Source: Kurthia massiliensis (GTDB lineage Bacteria; Bacillota; Bacilli; Bacillales_A; Planococcaceae). From it: 64,000 nt of DNA. Below are positions 42,825 to 52,816 of the stretch, one piece after another; positions within the stretch are counted from its first letter, which is position 1; every line of letters starts with the position of its first letter. Position numbers and translations under genes: made by a program. A model generated the notes under the pieces. That model was not told the DNA's origin and made no database searches. It saw only the letters and a program-made list of their open reading frames with translations. Where the stretch lies: assembly GCF_000285555.1 (NCBI RefSeq), contig NZ_HE610997.1, positions 97,555-161,554 of the forward strand. Direction: 5' to 3'.

Positions 42825-42840
42825 TGCAAGAACTGTGCCA
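42825..42840 (-). promoter_or_regulatory. Sigma-54 (-24/-12) promoter of the acyl-CoA operon
   Basis: Reading toward the acyl-CoA dehydrogenase gene, TGGCAC at 42840-42835, five bases, then TTGCA at 42829-42825. This matches the GG/GC core of the -24/-12 consensus with correct spacing, 35 bases before the start codon. A sigma-54 activator is encoded divergently next to it. Confidence 0.88.
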
Positions 42841-42870
42841 ATGAATTTTACGGTATTTTCGCACAAAAAT

Positions 42871-42930
42871 TGTTCACTTTCGAGCACATTTTTGTAAAGT
42901 TGTTCACTTTTCTGTACAATATTGTAAAAG
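42871..42930. promoter_or_regulatory. Two tandem 30-bp operator-like repeats (upstream activating sites)
   Basis: Both copies begin tgttcacttt (42871 and 42901) and share tgttcacttt-nnn-g-n-aca-n-t-nn-tgtaaa. They are in direct repeat, exactly 30 bases apart (about three helical turns). They lie about 30-90 bases upstream of the -24 element and overlap the start region of the regulator. They are the likely binding sites of the divergent activator and may also mediate autoregulation. Confidence 0.7.
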
Positions 42931-42942
42931 GTGGTGTACAAC

Positions 42943-45006
42943 ATGTATATTCAGGATTTTATGGTGACACAGTTTAAAAGTTTAGTTGTCACTGATACGG
43001 TACAAGAAGCATTGCATCAATTTTTAAAAACGCCTTCACAAATTTTACCTGTCATTAATGACCAAGCAGAATTGATTGGCATTGTGACAAAGAACAGATT
43101 GTTGCGTGGTATCGCACATGAAATGAAATTGTCTGATGCCATTGAGCCCCTCATATTAAAACAAGTGATTTATTTAGAAGATGATGCGACGATTGAAGAA
43201 GCGAAAAGTATTTTAATGACGAATCAGCTCGGACATGCGCCAATTGTTAACGATGCACTCGTTCCAGTCGGTTTACTATCGACATCGCAAATTTTAACAG
43301 CGTATGATCACTTATATGAGCGTTTAGAAAATCAATGGCAACTCGTCATTGAACATTTACCGTTCGCGCTCGCAACACTCGATACAGCAAAAAATATTTT
43401 GTCGCAAAATCCGAATGCGATTGAGCTGTATAAACAATTAACAGAAGCGGAGCGCGATATGATTTTTGCGGTAACGGATCCAGTGCTTTTCGAAGATGCT
43501 GGGCCGACGCGACAAAAGCTTGTTTTACCATCGCGTACATTGCTCGTACAATGTTTCCCTCTAAAGCGCCAGCATCAATTAATCGGCAGTGTCATCTTAG
43601 TAGAAGACTGGACAAATATCGAAACGTTAACGAATGAATTACATATTTCAAAAGAATGGCAAGCGAAATTACAGTCGACGATGTCACTCGCTTATGATGC
43701 GTTATTGCTCACCGATGAATCCGGTTCGATTACGATGGTCAACAATGGTTGTTGTGAATTATTCCACAAGGAACAACAGGAGTTATTAGAAGAGCCGATC
43801 GACCAATTATTGCCCGATGTCGATTTCGTTGGTGTACTTGATAAAGGCATTCATTATGTAAATACGCCAGCAATGATTGCCAACATGCAATGTTTAGTAA
43901 CCGTGATACCACTCGTTGCACATAATGAGACGCTCGGCATTATTTGCAAAATTACGTATCGTGGATTAAAGCAATTGCAAGGAGCGCTTAAACGTGTATC
44001 CGAGTTAGAAAAACGCGTATCGCAATACGAGGATGAAATTCAGTCGATCAAAGGAACAAAATATTCATTTGCCAGTATTGCGGGACAATCGCCAGAAATT
44101 CAGAAAGCGATTTTTGAAGCACAACTGGCGGCGAAAAGTCGGTCTACGGTGTTATTACGTGGAGAGAGTGGCACTGGGAAAGAATTGTTTGCGCATGGCA
44201 TTCATGTCGCGAGCGCGCAAACAGGTCATTTTGTCGAAGTAAACTGTGCTGCCATTCCGAAAGAGTTAATGGAATCCGAGTTTTTCGGATATGAAGATGG
44301 TGCGTTTACAGGCGCTAAGCGTGGCGGAAAAAAAGGAAAATTTGAAATCGCACAAAATGGGACATTGTTTTTAGATGAAATCGGCGATATGTCGCTAGAT
44401 TTACAGGCGAAGCTTTTACGTGTATTACAAGAGAAAGAGTTTTCTCCTGTCGGTAGTACGAAAAAGATTTTATTAAATACGAAAATCATTGCGGCAACGA
44501 ATCGAGATTTAGAGCAAATGATTCGAGATGGGACATTCCGCCAAGATTTGTATTACCGTTTAAATATTATGCAAATCCAAATACCACCATTACGGGAGCG
44601 ACTGATGGACATTCCAGACATTTGTGAGGCGATTATTCAAAAGTTACGGGAAGATGGTTTCCATATTGAAGGTATGATGCAAAATGCGTTATCGGCGCTC
44701 ATGCAGTATCAATGGCCAGGAAACGTCCGAGAACTGCATAATATTTTAGAACGAGCGGCCAACTTGGCAACAGACGGCTGGATTACGCGTGAAATACTTC
44801 CGGCACTCGGAGACATCTTTATACAGCAAGAAGCAACAAAATCTCTTAAAACGACTGTATTAGCTGAAGAATTAGCGCAACATGAGCGACAATTAATCGT
44901 TGATGCACTTGAGAGAAATGGCGGAAACCGTTCTAAAACATGTAAAGAACTCGGATACAGTCGCACTTGGCTGTACAACAAAATGAAAGAATATGACATT
45001 CATTAA
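42943..45006 (+). CDS. Sigma-54-dependent activator with CBS pair and PAS domain
   Basis: A 687-aa enhancer-binding protein. A CBS pair fills ~1-125 (FMVTQFKSLVVTDTVQEAL, NQLGHAPIVND) and may bind an adenine nucleotide. A PAS-like region lies at ~240-350 (SLAYDALLLTDESGSITMVN), then a short coiled coil. The AAA+ domain at ~380-610 has Walker A GESGTGKE (~406), the sigma-54 contact loop GAFTGA (~452) and FLDEIGDM. A Fis-type HTH ends the protein (NGGNRSKTCKELGYSRTWLYNKMKEY). ATG 42943 follows AAAGGTGG at 8 bases. RocR/BkdR-like proteins have PAS but rarely CBS. Its target is almost surely the divergent acyl-CoA operon. Confidence 0.93.
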   Translation: MYIQDFMVTQFKSLVVTDTVQEALHQFLKTPSQILPVINDQAELIGIVTKNRLLRGIAHEMKLSDAIEPLILKQVIYLEDDATIEEAKSILMTNQLGHAPIVNDALVPVGLLSTSQILTAYDHLYERLENQWQLVIEHLPFALATLDTAKNILSQNPNAIELYKQLTEAERDMIFAVTDPVLFEDAGPTRQKLVLPSRTLLVQCFPLKRQHQLIGSVILVEDWTNIETLTNELHISKEWQAKLQSTMSLAYDALLLTDESGSITMVNNGCCELFHKEQQELLEEPIDQLLPDVDFVGVLDKGIHYVNTPAMIANMQCLVTVIPLVAHNETLGIICKITYRGLKQLQGALKRVSELEKRVSQYEDEIQSIKGTKYSFASIAGQSPEIQKAIFEAQLAAKSRSTVLLRGESGTGKELFAHGIHVASAQTGHFVEVNCAAIPKELMESEFFGYEDGAFTGAKRGGKKGKFEIAQNGTLFLDEIGDMSLDLQAKLLRVLQEKEFSPVGSTKKILLNTKIIAATNRDLEQMIRDGTFRQDLYYRLNIMQIQIPPLRERLMDIPDICEAIIQKLREDGFHIEGMMQNALSALMQYQWPGNVRELHNILERAANLATDGWITREILPALGDIFIQQEATKSLKTTVLAEELAQHERQLIVDALERNGGNRSKTCKELGYSRTWLYNKMKEYDIH

Positions 45007-45037
45007 AAAAGCGACCTGTTAATCGGTCGCTTTTTTT
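45005..45037. terminator. Bidirectional terminator
   Basis: AAAAAGCGACC / GGTCGCTTTTT hairpin shared by the convergent regulator and small membrane-protein genes. The stop codon of the latter (45021-45019) falls in the loop. Confidence 0.85.
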
Positions 45038-45243
45038 AGACTTAATCTTTGAAACCCTTGTTGTATAGACGGCTGAGAAGAAACGATTGTTGGAATGTCT
45101 TTATGATATTGAATTCCTGTATGGCTTAAATAATACATAGCACGTTCTAAATCTTTTACTCGTTGTCGTTGATAAAGCCAAATAAATAAGATGGGGAAAG
45201 TAGTAAGAATGACAATACCGAAAACCATTACCATGATAATCAT
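45019..45243 (-). CDS. Small single-pass membrane protein (74 aa)
   Basis: One N-terminal membrane segment (MIIMVMVFGIVILTTFPILFIWLY) followed by a basic, soluble tail (QRQRVKDLERAMYYLSHTG...). A strong AAAGGAGGAGA site precedes ATG 45243, and a terminator follows, so it is a real gene. No family is recognised. Confidence 0.65.
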   Translation of the reverse strand: MIIMVMVFGIVILTTFPILFIWLYQRQRVKDLERAMYYLSHTGIQYHKDIPTIVSSQPSIQQGFQRLSLKKATD

Positions 45244-45389
45244 AACGTATCTCCTCCTTTATCATTACTGTTCAAATTCCACAATTTTTCAGTAAATAAA
45301 CTTAATTTTTAGAAAATTTAGTTAATTATATTGTTTTATCTAATCAAAAAAAGGTTATGTATCGTTCTACATAACCTTCGCTATATACT

Positions 45390-45647
45390 TTAACGAAATG
45401 ATATTGCGAGCATTACAATCGTAGCTATTACGATAATCCATGTCATTACTTTCCATACAGCAAAACGTTGTTGTTGAAACAAAACAAGCAATGCAAATAA
45501 ACCAAGTAACGCACCGTACATAAGCGCTCCAACAATATGTACAAATAGATTGAGTGGTCCTAAAAACTCGGTCATTACCGGAATCCATAACCAAGTTGTG
45601 ACGCCCCATAAAATGAGCGTAATTATACTGAAAATAAGTTGTTTCAT
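45390..45647 (-). CDS. Small membrane protein (85 aa)
   Basis: Three hydrophobic helices: LIFSIITLILWGVTTWLWIPV, FVHIVGALMYGALLGLFALLVLF and VMTWIIVIATIVMLAISF. GAGGGAGAT lies upstream of ATG 45647. No family is recognised. It sits between the phosphatase gene upstream and the 74-aa membrane protein, on the same strand. Confidence 0.6.
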   Translation of the reverse strand: MKQLIFSIITLILWGVTTWLWIPVMTEFLGPLNLFVHIVGALMYGALLGLFALLVLFQQQRFAVWKVMTWIIVIATIVMLAISFR

Positions 45648-45706
45648 ATGGATCTCCCTCTACATTAAGATTAGAAATACTCCTAACCTTATTATACGTG
45701 CGCAAA

Positions 45707-46459
45707 TCAAACAGAAACGGTGTAAAAGTGTCGAATCTCAGAAATTTCTTTCATATCTAATTGATGCTCCTTTAAAAAGTATGCATCATATGTGCCGTAT
45801 CTTTTTTTGATTGCGTCAAAAACACTTGTTAAAAACAATGGGTCGCACCCTGCTAATGTTTTTAATACAGGATGGTCTCCTAAATGTTGCACCGCAAATT
45901 GATACCATCGTGGCGGATGCGCTTCAATGTAAGCATTTGTGAGTAAATATTCTTTCATGATGGTTTCTTCATCTACGCCTAACAATAAATAAATGAGTGC
46001 TGCCCCGACACCAGTACGATCTTTCCCAGCTGAGCAATGATGTAATAAAGGTACTTGTTTCGTTGCTACCTTTCGTATTAATACGCGGTACACTTCATTA
46101 TCGAACGGCAATTCCGCATAAAATTGCGCAAATAATTGTGGAGAAATTTTTGTGAGCAATTCTTTATTGCCAAACAACTGCTCCATCGACATCGACTTCA
46201 TCGCGTCTCCGCCACTATCTTTACGTGCAGCAATACGAATCATTTCAACTTGATTTAATGCTGGAGACGGTTGTTTTTCCGCTTCAATATCATCTCGGTA
46301 ATCAATAACTGTTTGAAGTTTCAAGGCTTCTAATGCACGTAAATCATTTTCTGTAGCATCTGCCAGCGCGCCGTAGCGGAATAATAATCCTTCTTTCACG
46401 CGTCTATGATCTTTTGTAAAGACGCCACCCATATCTCTGAAATTTGATAACTGTTCCAA
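45707..46459 (-). CDS. Tyrosine-protein phosphatase (IphP/Y_phosphatase3 family)
   Basis: A 250-aa protein with the PTP loop HHCSAGKDRTGVGAAL: nucleophile Cys142, Arg148. Upstream motifs NFRDMGGVFTKDHRRVKEGLLFRYG and VIDYRDDIEAEKQP are characteristic of the family. It dephosphorylates phosphotyrosine or phosphoinositide-like substrates; the true substrate is unknown. TTG start at 46459 behind AGGGTGATA. No signal peptide, so cytoplasmic. Confidence 0.88.
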   Translation of the reverse strand: MEQLSNFRDMGGVFTKDHRRVKEGLLFRYGALADATENDLRALEALKLQTVIDYRDDIEAEKQPSPALNQVEMIRIAARKDSGGDAMKSMSMEQLFGNKELLTKISPQLFAQFYAELPFDNEVYRVLIRKVATKQVPLLHHCSAGKDRTGVGAALIYLLLGVDEETIMKEYLLTNAYIEAHPPRWYQFAVQHLGDHPVLKTLAGCDPLFLTSVFDAIKKRYGTYDAYFLKEHQLDMKEISEIRHFYTVSV

Positions 46460-46502
46460 TATATCACCCTATTTCTTTATCGCATATTGGCCGTTAAAAT
46501 GC

Positions 46503-46535
46503 AAAAAAAGGCTAATAAATTGTTAGCCTTTTTTT
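46503..46535 (-). terminator. Terminator of the receiver-like gene
   Basis: AAAAAAAGGCTAA / TTAGCCTTTTTTT palindrome with a 7-base loop, overlapping the last codons of the gene. Confidence 0.8.
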
Positions 46536-46915
46536 GCGTATAATGCCGTAAATCCTTCTGTGAGACGTTTTTCAAAGTGAGCTGTTTGTTCTTGAAGGAG
46601 CATTTGATAACTTTGTAAGACACGGTCATCAGCTGCTGCTAATTTCGCTGGTGTGTTAGATAATAAAATAATTGCGGCTTTTGGATCAGCAGCACGTATC
46701 TCTGCTGCAAGCGCTAATCCATCGTAATCTTTTAAATCTAAACTTATGTAATATGCTTCCGCATGACGTTGTCTTATGAATTGTTGTACAGATGTATATT
46801 TTCTTGTTGTTAATAAAAACTCAACTTCCCATTCTTCCCTCTTAACGAGACGTTCTAATGAATTATGTACGAAATTGATCGTTGAGTAGTTATCATCGCA
46901 AATGACGATGCGCAT
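46523..46915 (-). CDS. Stand-alone AgrA-like receiver protein
   Basis: A 130-aa protein that looks like the receiver half of an AgrA/ComE-type response regulator. It begins MRIVICDDNYSTINFVHNSLERL, has a putative phospho-acceptor Asp60 in YYISLDLKDYDGLALAAEIRAADPKAAIILLSN, and ends without the LytTR DNA-binding domain. The length matches just a receiver plus a helical tail. No histidine kinase is adjacent. It ends inside a terminator hairpin (46503-46535). It may act by protein contact or as a phosphate sink. Confidence 0.6.
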   Translation of the reverse strand: MRIVICDDNYSTINFVHNSLERLVKREEWEVEFLLTTRKYTSVQQFIRQRHAEAYYISLDLKDYDGLALAAEIRAADPKAAIILLSNTPAKLAAADDRVLQSYQMLLQEQTAHFEKRLTEGFTALYAKKG

Positions 46916-47074
46916 GTTAAATTCCTCCTACGTAACTTTTAGCATTAATCAATAATAGCATAAAAAATCTGAGGTTTCCCCATAAAAAATCATCTAATTA
47001 TTATAAATATGATTTTAAGATTAACATCTAACTAATTTTAAGTTATTTTTACCTATAAATGAACGAAAAATAAA

Positions 47075-47095
47075 GACACCACACGATGTGATGTC
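47075..47095 (-). terminator. Terminator of the metallophosphoesterase gene
   Basis: GACATCACA / TGTGGTGTC stem with a 3-nt loop, then T-rich minus-strand sequence, 24 bases after the stop. Confidence 0.75.
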
Positions 47096-47118
47096 CCTAT
47101 TTTTACAATTATCACGAA

Positions 47119-50100
47119 CTATTTTAATTTAATCGTACGTGTATTTGAATAGCTACTATATATTTTTTTGTCGTTTACTGTACGATAGCTGCGTACTTTA
47201 TATGTGTAACTATTTCCTTTTTTTGTCGTTTTGTCGGTGAATTTGACTGTTTTCGCATCGAGCGTCGCAATTTTTTTATACATACCACCATTACTAGAAC
47301 GATACACAACATACGCTTCAGCGCCACTTACCTTTTTAAAACTACCTGAAACAGTCGTTGATTTTTTCATTAAAGCTGATAATACAGTTGTTGCAGTAAC
47401 AGGTTTTACGAATGTTGCTTCTGACGCTTCTCCACGTAGTGTAACGTCACCTACTGTGTAAATCCCTCTTACTTTATAATAATATTTCGTACCTGTCGTT
47501 AGTTTTTTATCTTTATACGTTGCTTTATCTGTCGTACCAATTAACTCATAACCACTATTTTTTTCGTTGAGCGATACACTTCGTAGCCATTCGCTTCCGC
47601 TAATGGTGTCCAATTTAATGTTGCAGAGTTATATGTGTACGATGTTGAAGCGATACTTACTACAGTTGGTGCAGTAGCAAATTTCGCATAAAGTGTTGTT
47701 TCTTTTGTAAAGACATCGCTACGCTTAACGGCTGTTTTAAACGTTGCATCTGTATATAAACCTTCGAAAATCGCATTTTCTTTTGAAGGGACAGGAATTT
47801 CATAGCCGCTTTCTGCTTTTTGCGTTGCTAGCACATTTTGATCTTTATCTTTAATCGTAATTGTTTTCGCATGATTTGATGTATCGACCGTTTTACCTGA
47901 TGTAAATTGCCATACAGGTGAACGTTTTTCCCCACCGAAAGCATCTGATAATTTCACATACCAATTGTATTTATGATTTGTTTCTAATCCTGACCATCTC
48001 GTTTGAACAGTATCCCCATCTGTAACGTCATGTAATTCACCAATTTTTTGGTTCGTGTAAACATTAAAGTGGATTGCATCTGTTGCGACCATTTTTTCTT
48101 CTGGCGCTACTTGAACATCCATTTCAAATTGGTCTTTTTCAGGATAATCTTGTGGATCGTAGTAATTGTATTTATCTAAATATGGTGAATATGTTTCTAC
48201 TTTAATTTTATTGTTGACTGGATTTACTTTTAAAATACGTAAGAACCCTTGTCCACCTTCAGCACCACTTTGATAGTCCATTAACATTTGGTACACTTTA
48301 CGGTCTGTTTTACCGTCTTTATCATCGTCAATCGCATCAACTTTTGTTTCAGCATCTGATAAGTGACCCGATAATACAGCAATGACATTTTTGTTCGGTT
48401 TTACGACTTTTTCAAATAAGTAGTTACCTGTATCTGTACGTTGACCGTCTGTGCCTAAATATTCATGGAAGTTCAAAATCGCTTTACGTTCTGGATATTT
48501 TTTCAGAATGCTGTTCATCCAAGCAACTTCTTCGTCACCAATTTCCCAGCCCATATTCATCATAATGTAACTTGTGCCTTTTTCACTCACTAAATCGTAA
48601 CTACCGCGATTATTTTTGTATGAGCCACCACGATACGATTTATCTGCAAAACGTTTGTCGCTGAAATATTGATTGTAGTATGTGTAATCCGCATCTTTAT
48701 GCGTCGTACTTGTAACGTCATGGTTTCCAGCAAGTACACCGTACGCAACGCCTGCTGTATCTAATGTGCGCATTGCAGTGTCTGCTACTTTCCATTGTTT
48801 CGTATTATCATACGTATCGACTAAATCACCTGAATGGAATACATATTTAATATTTAATGCTGCTTTTTGATTAGCCACCCATGATGTCATGCGATTATAA
48901 ATGTGTGGATAACTTTTAGAGTAGTATTGCGTATCACCCATCCAAATAAATGAATAATCGAATTGTGACGTTTCAGCAATTTCATCTTGTACCATCACTT
49001 GTACTTGGTGGTGTCGGATATATTGCTCACCTTTAATTAATGTGCTTAATTTAAAGTTTTTCGTACTATCCGCGATTTTCCAAATTTTCGCTTCCCATTT
49101 AGAAGTATCATAATTCCATACGTACATTGTTACTTTACGACCAAGAAGAGATTTCCCTTCCCAGTTAATTTCAATATCGTCATCTGCTGTTACAGAGCTA
49201 TCAACGTTCAATTGGAAGCGATGATATGGATATTTTTCCTTACTTGTCGTTGTCAAATACGTGCCGTCTACTTTTTCAATAGCTGCAGTATCACGCACTG
49301 TCACTTCGCCAATTGGTGATAACTGTTCTGGTGGTTCTTGGTCTGCATTATTTTCGACTGTTGTTACTTCTGAATCTGCAGGTGTGTACGTATAACCTTT
49401 ATTAAATGATACGTGTAGGTTATCATGTGTTGGGTCAGAAACTTTTACTTTTAATAAAGGTGCCGTTGTATCTGTTACACCATTTTTAGTTGGTGCGATT
49501 AATTCTGGATCGTAAGGCATTTCTTCTTTTGTTTTAAACTTAATCTTTTTCTTCGTTGTATTCCCAAGGCGATCGGCTACTTGATACACGATTGTATGTG
49601 TTCCAGCAGATAGTTGTGCACTTGACGTATCATATGGCAATTCGATTGGTTCGCCATCTAATGTAGCGCTCGGTGCATCTCCTGCATTCGCATCGATGAC
49701 TTCTGCATCAATCGTGAAGTTACCTTTATATGTTTGATTGTTAATAATAGAGCTATTAATTTCTGGTGCACTATTATCTACAATTACTTTCACTGTTTTT
49801 TTCGTCTTACCATTTTTTACAACGATTGTATGTTCACCGTCTGAAAGTGTTGTCGTATCTAATGTGTACGATTTCGCACTAAATGCCTGTTCTGGAATAT
49901 CAAATGATGGCTCAATATATCGTGGTGAACCAGATGCATCCCCAATGTCAATTGGTTTTTGAGGATCTGTATAATTAGTTGGATATAACGTTGTACCATC
50001 ATGTAATACGAGACGCATATTACGTACTAAAATATCATTTAAATTTGCACCTGATGTATCAAATGAAGATTCTTTTGAACCTGCGCGAATTTGGAATTTA

Positions 50101-51758
50101 CGTGGTTCGCCTTTTTGGAAATGAGATGCATCCACAGGCACTGTTAGAGCTGTAAAGTCATCATAACGATCATCAAAAGTACGTAAAATAGTATCGTTAA
50201 TCGTCACCGCATTTTTATAATAGTTCGCTGTTTGATTCGCTTCAAATGTAAAATATGATTCTTTAGGTAATTCATACGTCATTTGATTGGTTACATCGAC
50301 GCCATCAATTGTCATCGTAGAAGCGGTCGGTGATTTTGGATGAATCGCTTTAAGATTTGTTTTACCTGTAATCAACGTACCGTTATCTACATTTAATTGT
50401 AGTCCAGAAATTTTTTCGTAACCTGTAATTTCAAGTGGTGTAATACCTGTTTTAGATACTTGTTCACCATCTGAAGCTTCTACATAATATTTAAATAACG
50501 TATGACCGATTAAATCTGCACGCGGGATAATAGCATGATAGTAACCATCTGTCCCCTTCGTCATATTCATCGCTTGATACTCGCTATCGCCGTTACGTTT
50601 GTAATAAAATGTCGCTGTCTTTAAGTCGACATCTGCCGTAATGTGAAATGCTAAATGCGCATCTTCTTCTGTTGAAAAACTTTCTGCTTCTGTGTTATCT
50701 ATAATCGTTGGCGGATAATAAGATTGAGTTGGTGTGACTTTTTGTGTCGGTACTTGATAGCCCTCTATCTCACCTGGTGTCCCTTTCATTTCTTTTGACG
50801 AAATAATACGCATTTTCTTTTTGCCGTTAATTGGATACGCATAGACAATTCCTTGATTTAAACCGACATCCAATTTATTTTCATCTTGGTTATAAAAAGC
50901 AGTTGCGACATCAATACGAGTATTTGTTGCGATTGCAATACCACGATAATCAGAATTTGCTAATTTACCGCCTTCAATACGTACGATATTTTGCCCTTCC
51001 GTTAGCTGACTACCATAATTTGCATTAAAATCTTGAATCGTTAAATGACGGTTTTCATCATTTGTAATCCAAAATACCATCGTTTTTCCAGGCTCTAAGT
51101 TTAGATCACCTTTATTTTGTACAGGCCAAATTAAATCACCTTTTGCCCCTTTTGAAGGATAACGATATTGGATATTATAATTTTTTAAGTTAATTGTATT
51201 CGTAGAGTTGTTATACACTTCTACATATTCATATGCTTCTGCATTATTAATTTTTGTAGAACGTGCGACAATTTCTGTAATGAGCAATGGCGGTACTTTT
51301 TGTGGATTATAATCAGGTTGGTTTTCGAAGATTGTATATTCATCTGAACTTTCTGAGTCTCCATTGATAACAGCAGTCATATAATATGTAATGTTCTGTC
51401 CTTGACGTAACTCAGGAGATAATTCAACGCTATAAGTCCCGTTATTATTTTTCATTGGAATTTGTTTATAATCGGTATCTAGTTCAGTGTGATAATTTAA
51501 AATCACATTTGAAACATTCGATGATTTGAATGTTGTAGAGATTGTTAACGGTAATAGCGGTCCATTACTTTCCGGTTGTGTATGTATAAATGAAGATGTA
51601 TTACTTAAAGATACACTCTGTGTTTTTAAAGCTGTTAAATTTAAAACGTTATAAGGAATGGTTTCTGTTTCTGTTGTTGCATGCCCTTCCGTTGCGACTA
51701 CAGTAGCAGTTGCGAGTAGTGCAGAAGCAGCAAGCATATTTTTTACCATTTTTTTCAC
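47119..51758 (-). pseudogene. Giant secreted multidomain metallophosphoesterase, frameshifted near the 3' end
   Basis: One gene in two frames, 51758-47541 (1405 aa) and 47613-47119. GTG 51758 lies 7 bases after AGGAGG. Signal peptide: MKKMVKNMLAASALLATATVV. A lamin-tail domain is at ~155-300 (LLITEIVARS, YVEVYNNSTNTINLKNYNI). Beta-sandwich repeats follow, then a calcineurin-like domain at ~935-1190 with WMGDTQYY, HSGDLVDTY, LAGNHDVT, NFHEYLG and LSGHLSDAET, all metal ligands present. After that come an InlB-type repeat (FEGLYTDATFKTAVKRSDVF) and two fibronectin type III units. The frame is lost in the first of these: the A7 run at 47558-47564 gives YRSTKKIVVMS-stop, whereas eight A would read YRSTKKNSGYELIGTTD. 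The product would be an extracellular phosphatase or nuclease-like enzyme. Confidence 0.8.
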
Positions 51759-51944
51759 AAATAAACCTCCTAATTTCTATATGAATCTTTTCTATTATAA
51801 AGTAATTTTTAACAAAATACTTCGTAATTTTACCAATTTTTAATTAATTTTAATCATTTTGTAAATGTATTGTAATATTATTTCGTTTTTTTATGTTTTA
51901 TATAGACTGGCGAGTTATAGTATAAATTATTTTAAGTACTAAAA

Positions 51945-51982
51945 AGGCAAAACACCTAATTATTCATCTAGGTGTTTTGCCT
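51945..51982. terminator. Strong hairpin terminator
   Basis: A 14-bp perfect stem (AGGCAAAACACCTA / TAGGTGTTTTGCCT), 12 bases downstream of the acetyltransferase stop on the minus strand. Confidence 0.8.
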
Positions 51983-51993
51983 CGTAGCTTCTA

Positions 51994-52734
51994 TTATTGA
52001 TAGAAATATTGTTTTTTAGCTTTCATCGCTTGTTCCGGGGTCAATGTTTCCGTCGTTTTAAGACCATTTTTCATAATAGTTAGCTCATGTTGCGATAGTG
52101 TAATGGTTCCTTCTTCTGTACATTTTGTTAATAAAGGGCGTTTATTAAATACAGATGCCTCGCTTTGCTCAATAATATGTTGAGATATTTGCAGCTGCTT
52201 CCAAGAAATTGGTTCCAATTTAAATCGATATGCTAATATAAACTGTTCATCTCGATAGCGACGTTTCATAAATAATTCATCACCGATGACTTTGTATTCC
52301 CCATTCGTTGATGAAACAACATCTCCATTTAGCGGTATAGGCATAAGTGGTACATTATTGCCGAAGCCAGCATCTATAAGGTAACGCTCCTCATGATCCT
52401 CTAATAAAATTAACGTATGTGTATAACCTGTTTTTGAAAATTGTTGTTGTAGCGTATCGTAAATTGTTGCAGAAATCAATTTAACATTTAGATCGTTCTC
52501 ACGCAAAACTTCAGCCAACAATGGATTGATTTCGTAACAGAGACCACCTCGTCCATTTACTAAAATTTTTTCTGTCATGTACGCCGTAGATAGTGGTTTG
52601 GACGTACCGGTCATGACATCTAAATTTTCAAAAGGAATATATTGTGCTACATGTCTTAAAAGAAGTGGTAGCCTTTTCATATCAATTTTTGTTCCTTCTA
52701 AATGAATACGTGCTAAAAATTGTTCTGTTAACAT
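51994..52734 (-). CDS. Arylamine N-acetyltransferase
   Basis: A 246-aa NAT-family enzyme that transfers acetyl from acetyl-CoA to arylamines or hydrazines. The Cys-His-Asp triad is Cys66 in GRGGLCYEIN, His106 in TGYTHTLIL and Asp121 in LIDAGFGNN. PFENLDVM near residue 35 is a family mark. ATG 52734 is chosen; a GTG at 52746 overlaps the GGGTGA site. It is monocistronic between hairpins. Drug-acetylating ability is a family inference. Confidence 0.9.
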   Translation of the reverse strand: MLTEQFLARIHLEGTKIDMKRLPLLLRHVAQYIPFENLDVMTGTSKPLSTAYMTEKILVNGRGGLCYEINPLLAEVLRENDLNVKLISATIYDTLQQQFSKTGYTHTLILLEDHEERYLIDAGFGNNVPLMPIPLNGDVVSSTNGEYKVIGDELFMKRRYRDEQFILAYRFKLEPISWKQLQISQHIIEQSEASVFNKRPLLTKCTEEGTITLSQHELTIMKNGLKTTETLTPEQAMKAKKQYFYQ

Positions 52735-52786
52735 AACTTCACCCACTTTTAATGATTATACGTTTAAGTATACCTTACTAAATAAA

Positions 52787-52813
52787 AAAAGCTAGCATTT
52801 ACGCTAGCTTTTT
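52787..52813 (-). terminator. Terminator of the transglutaminase-like gene
   Basis: AAGCTAGC / GCTAGCTT stem with A-run and T-run, just before the start region of the acetyltransferase. Confidence 0.8.
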
Positions 52814-52816
52814 TAG

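Noticed and set aside
47541..47613. Programmed ribosomal frameshifting in the metallophosphoesterase
   Set aside because: There is an A7 slippery run, but the overlap shows no clear stimulatory hairpin or internal Shine-Dalgarno; one missing base explains it more simply.
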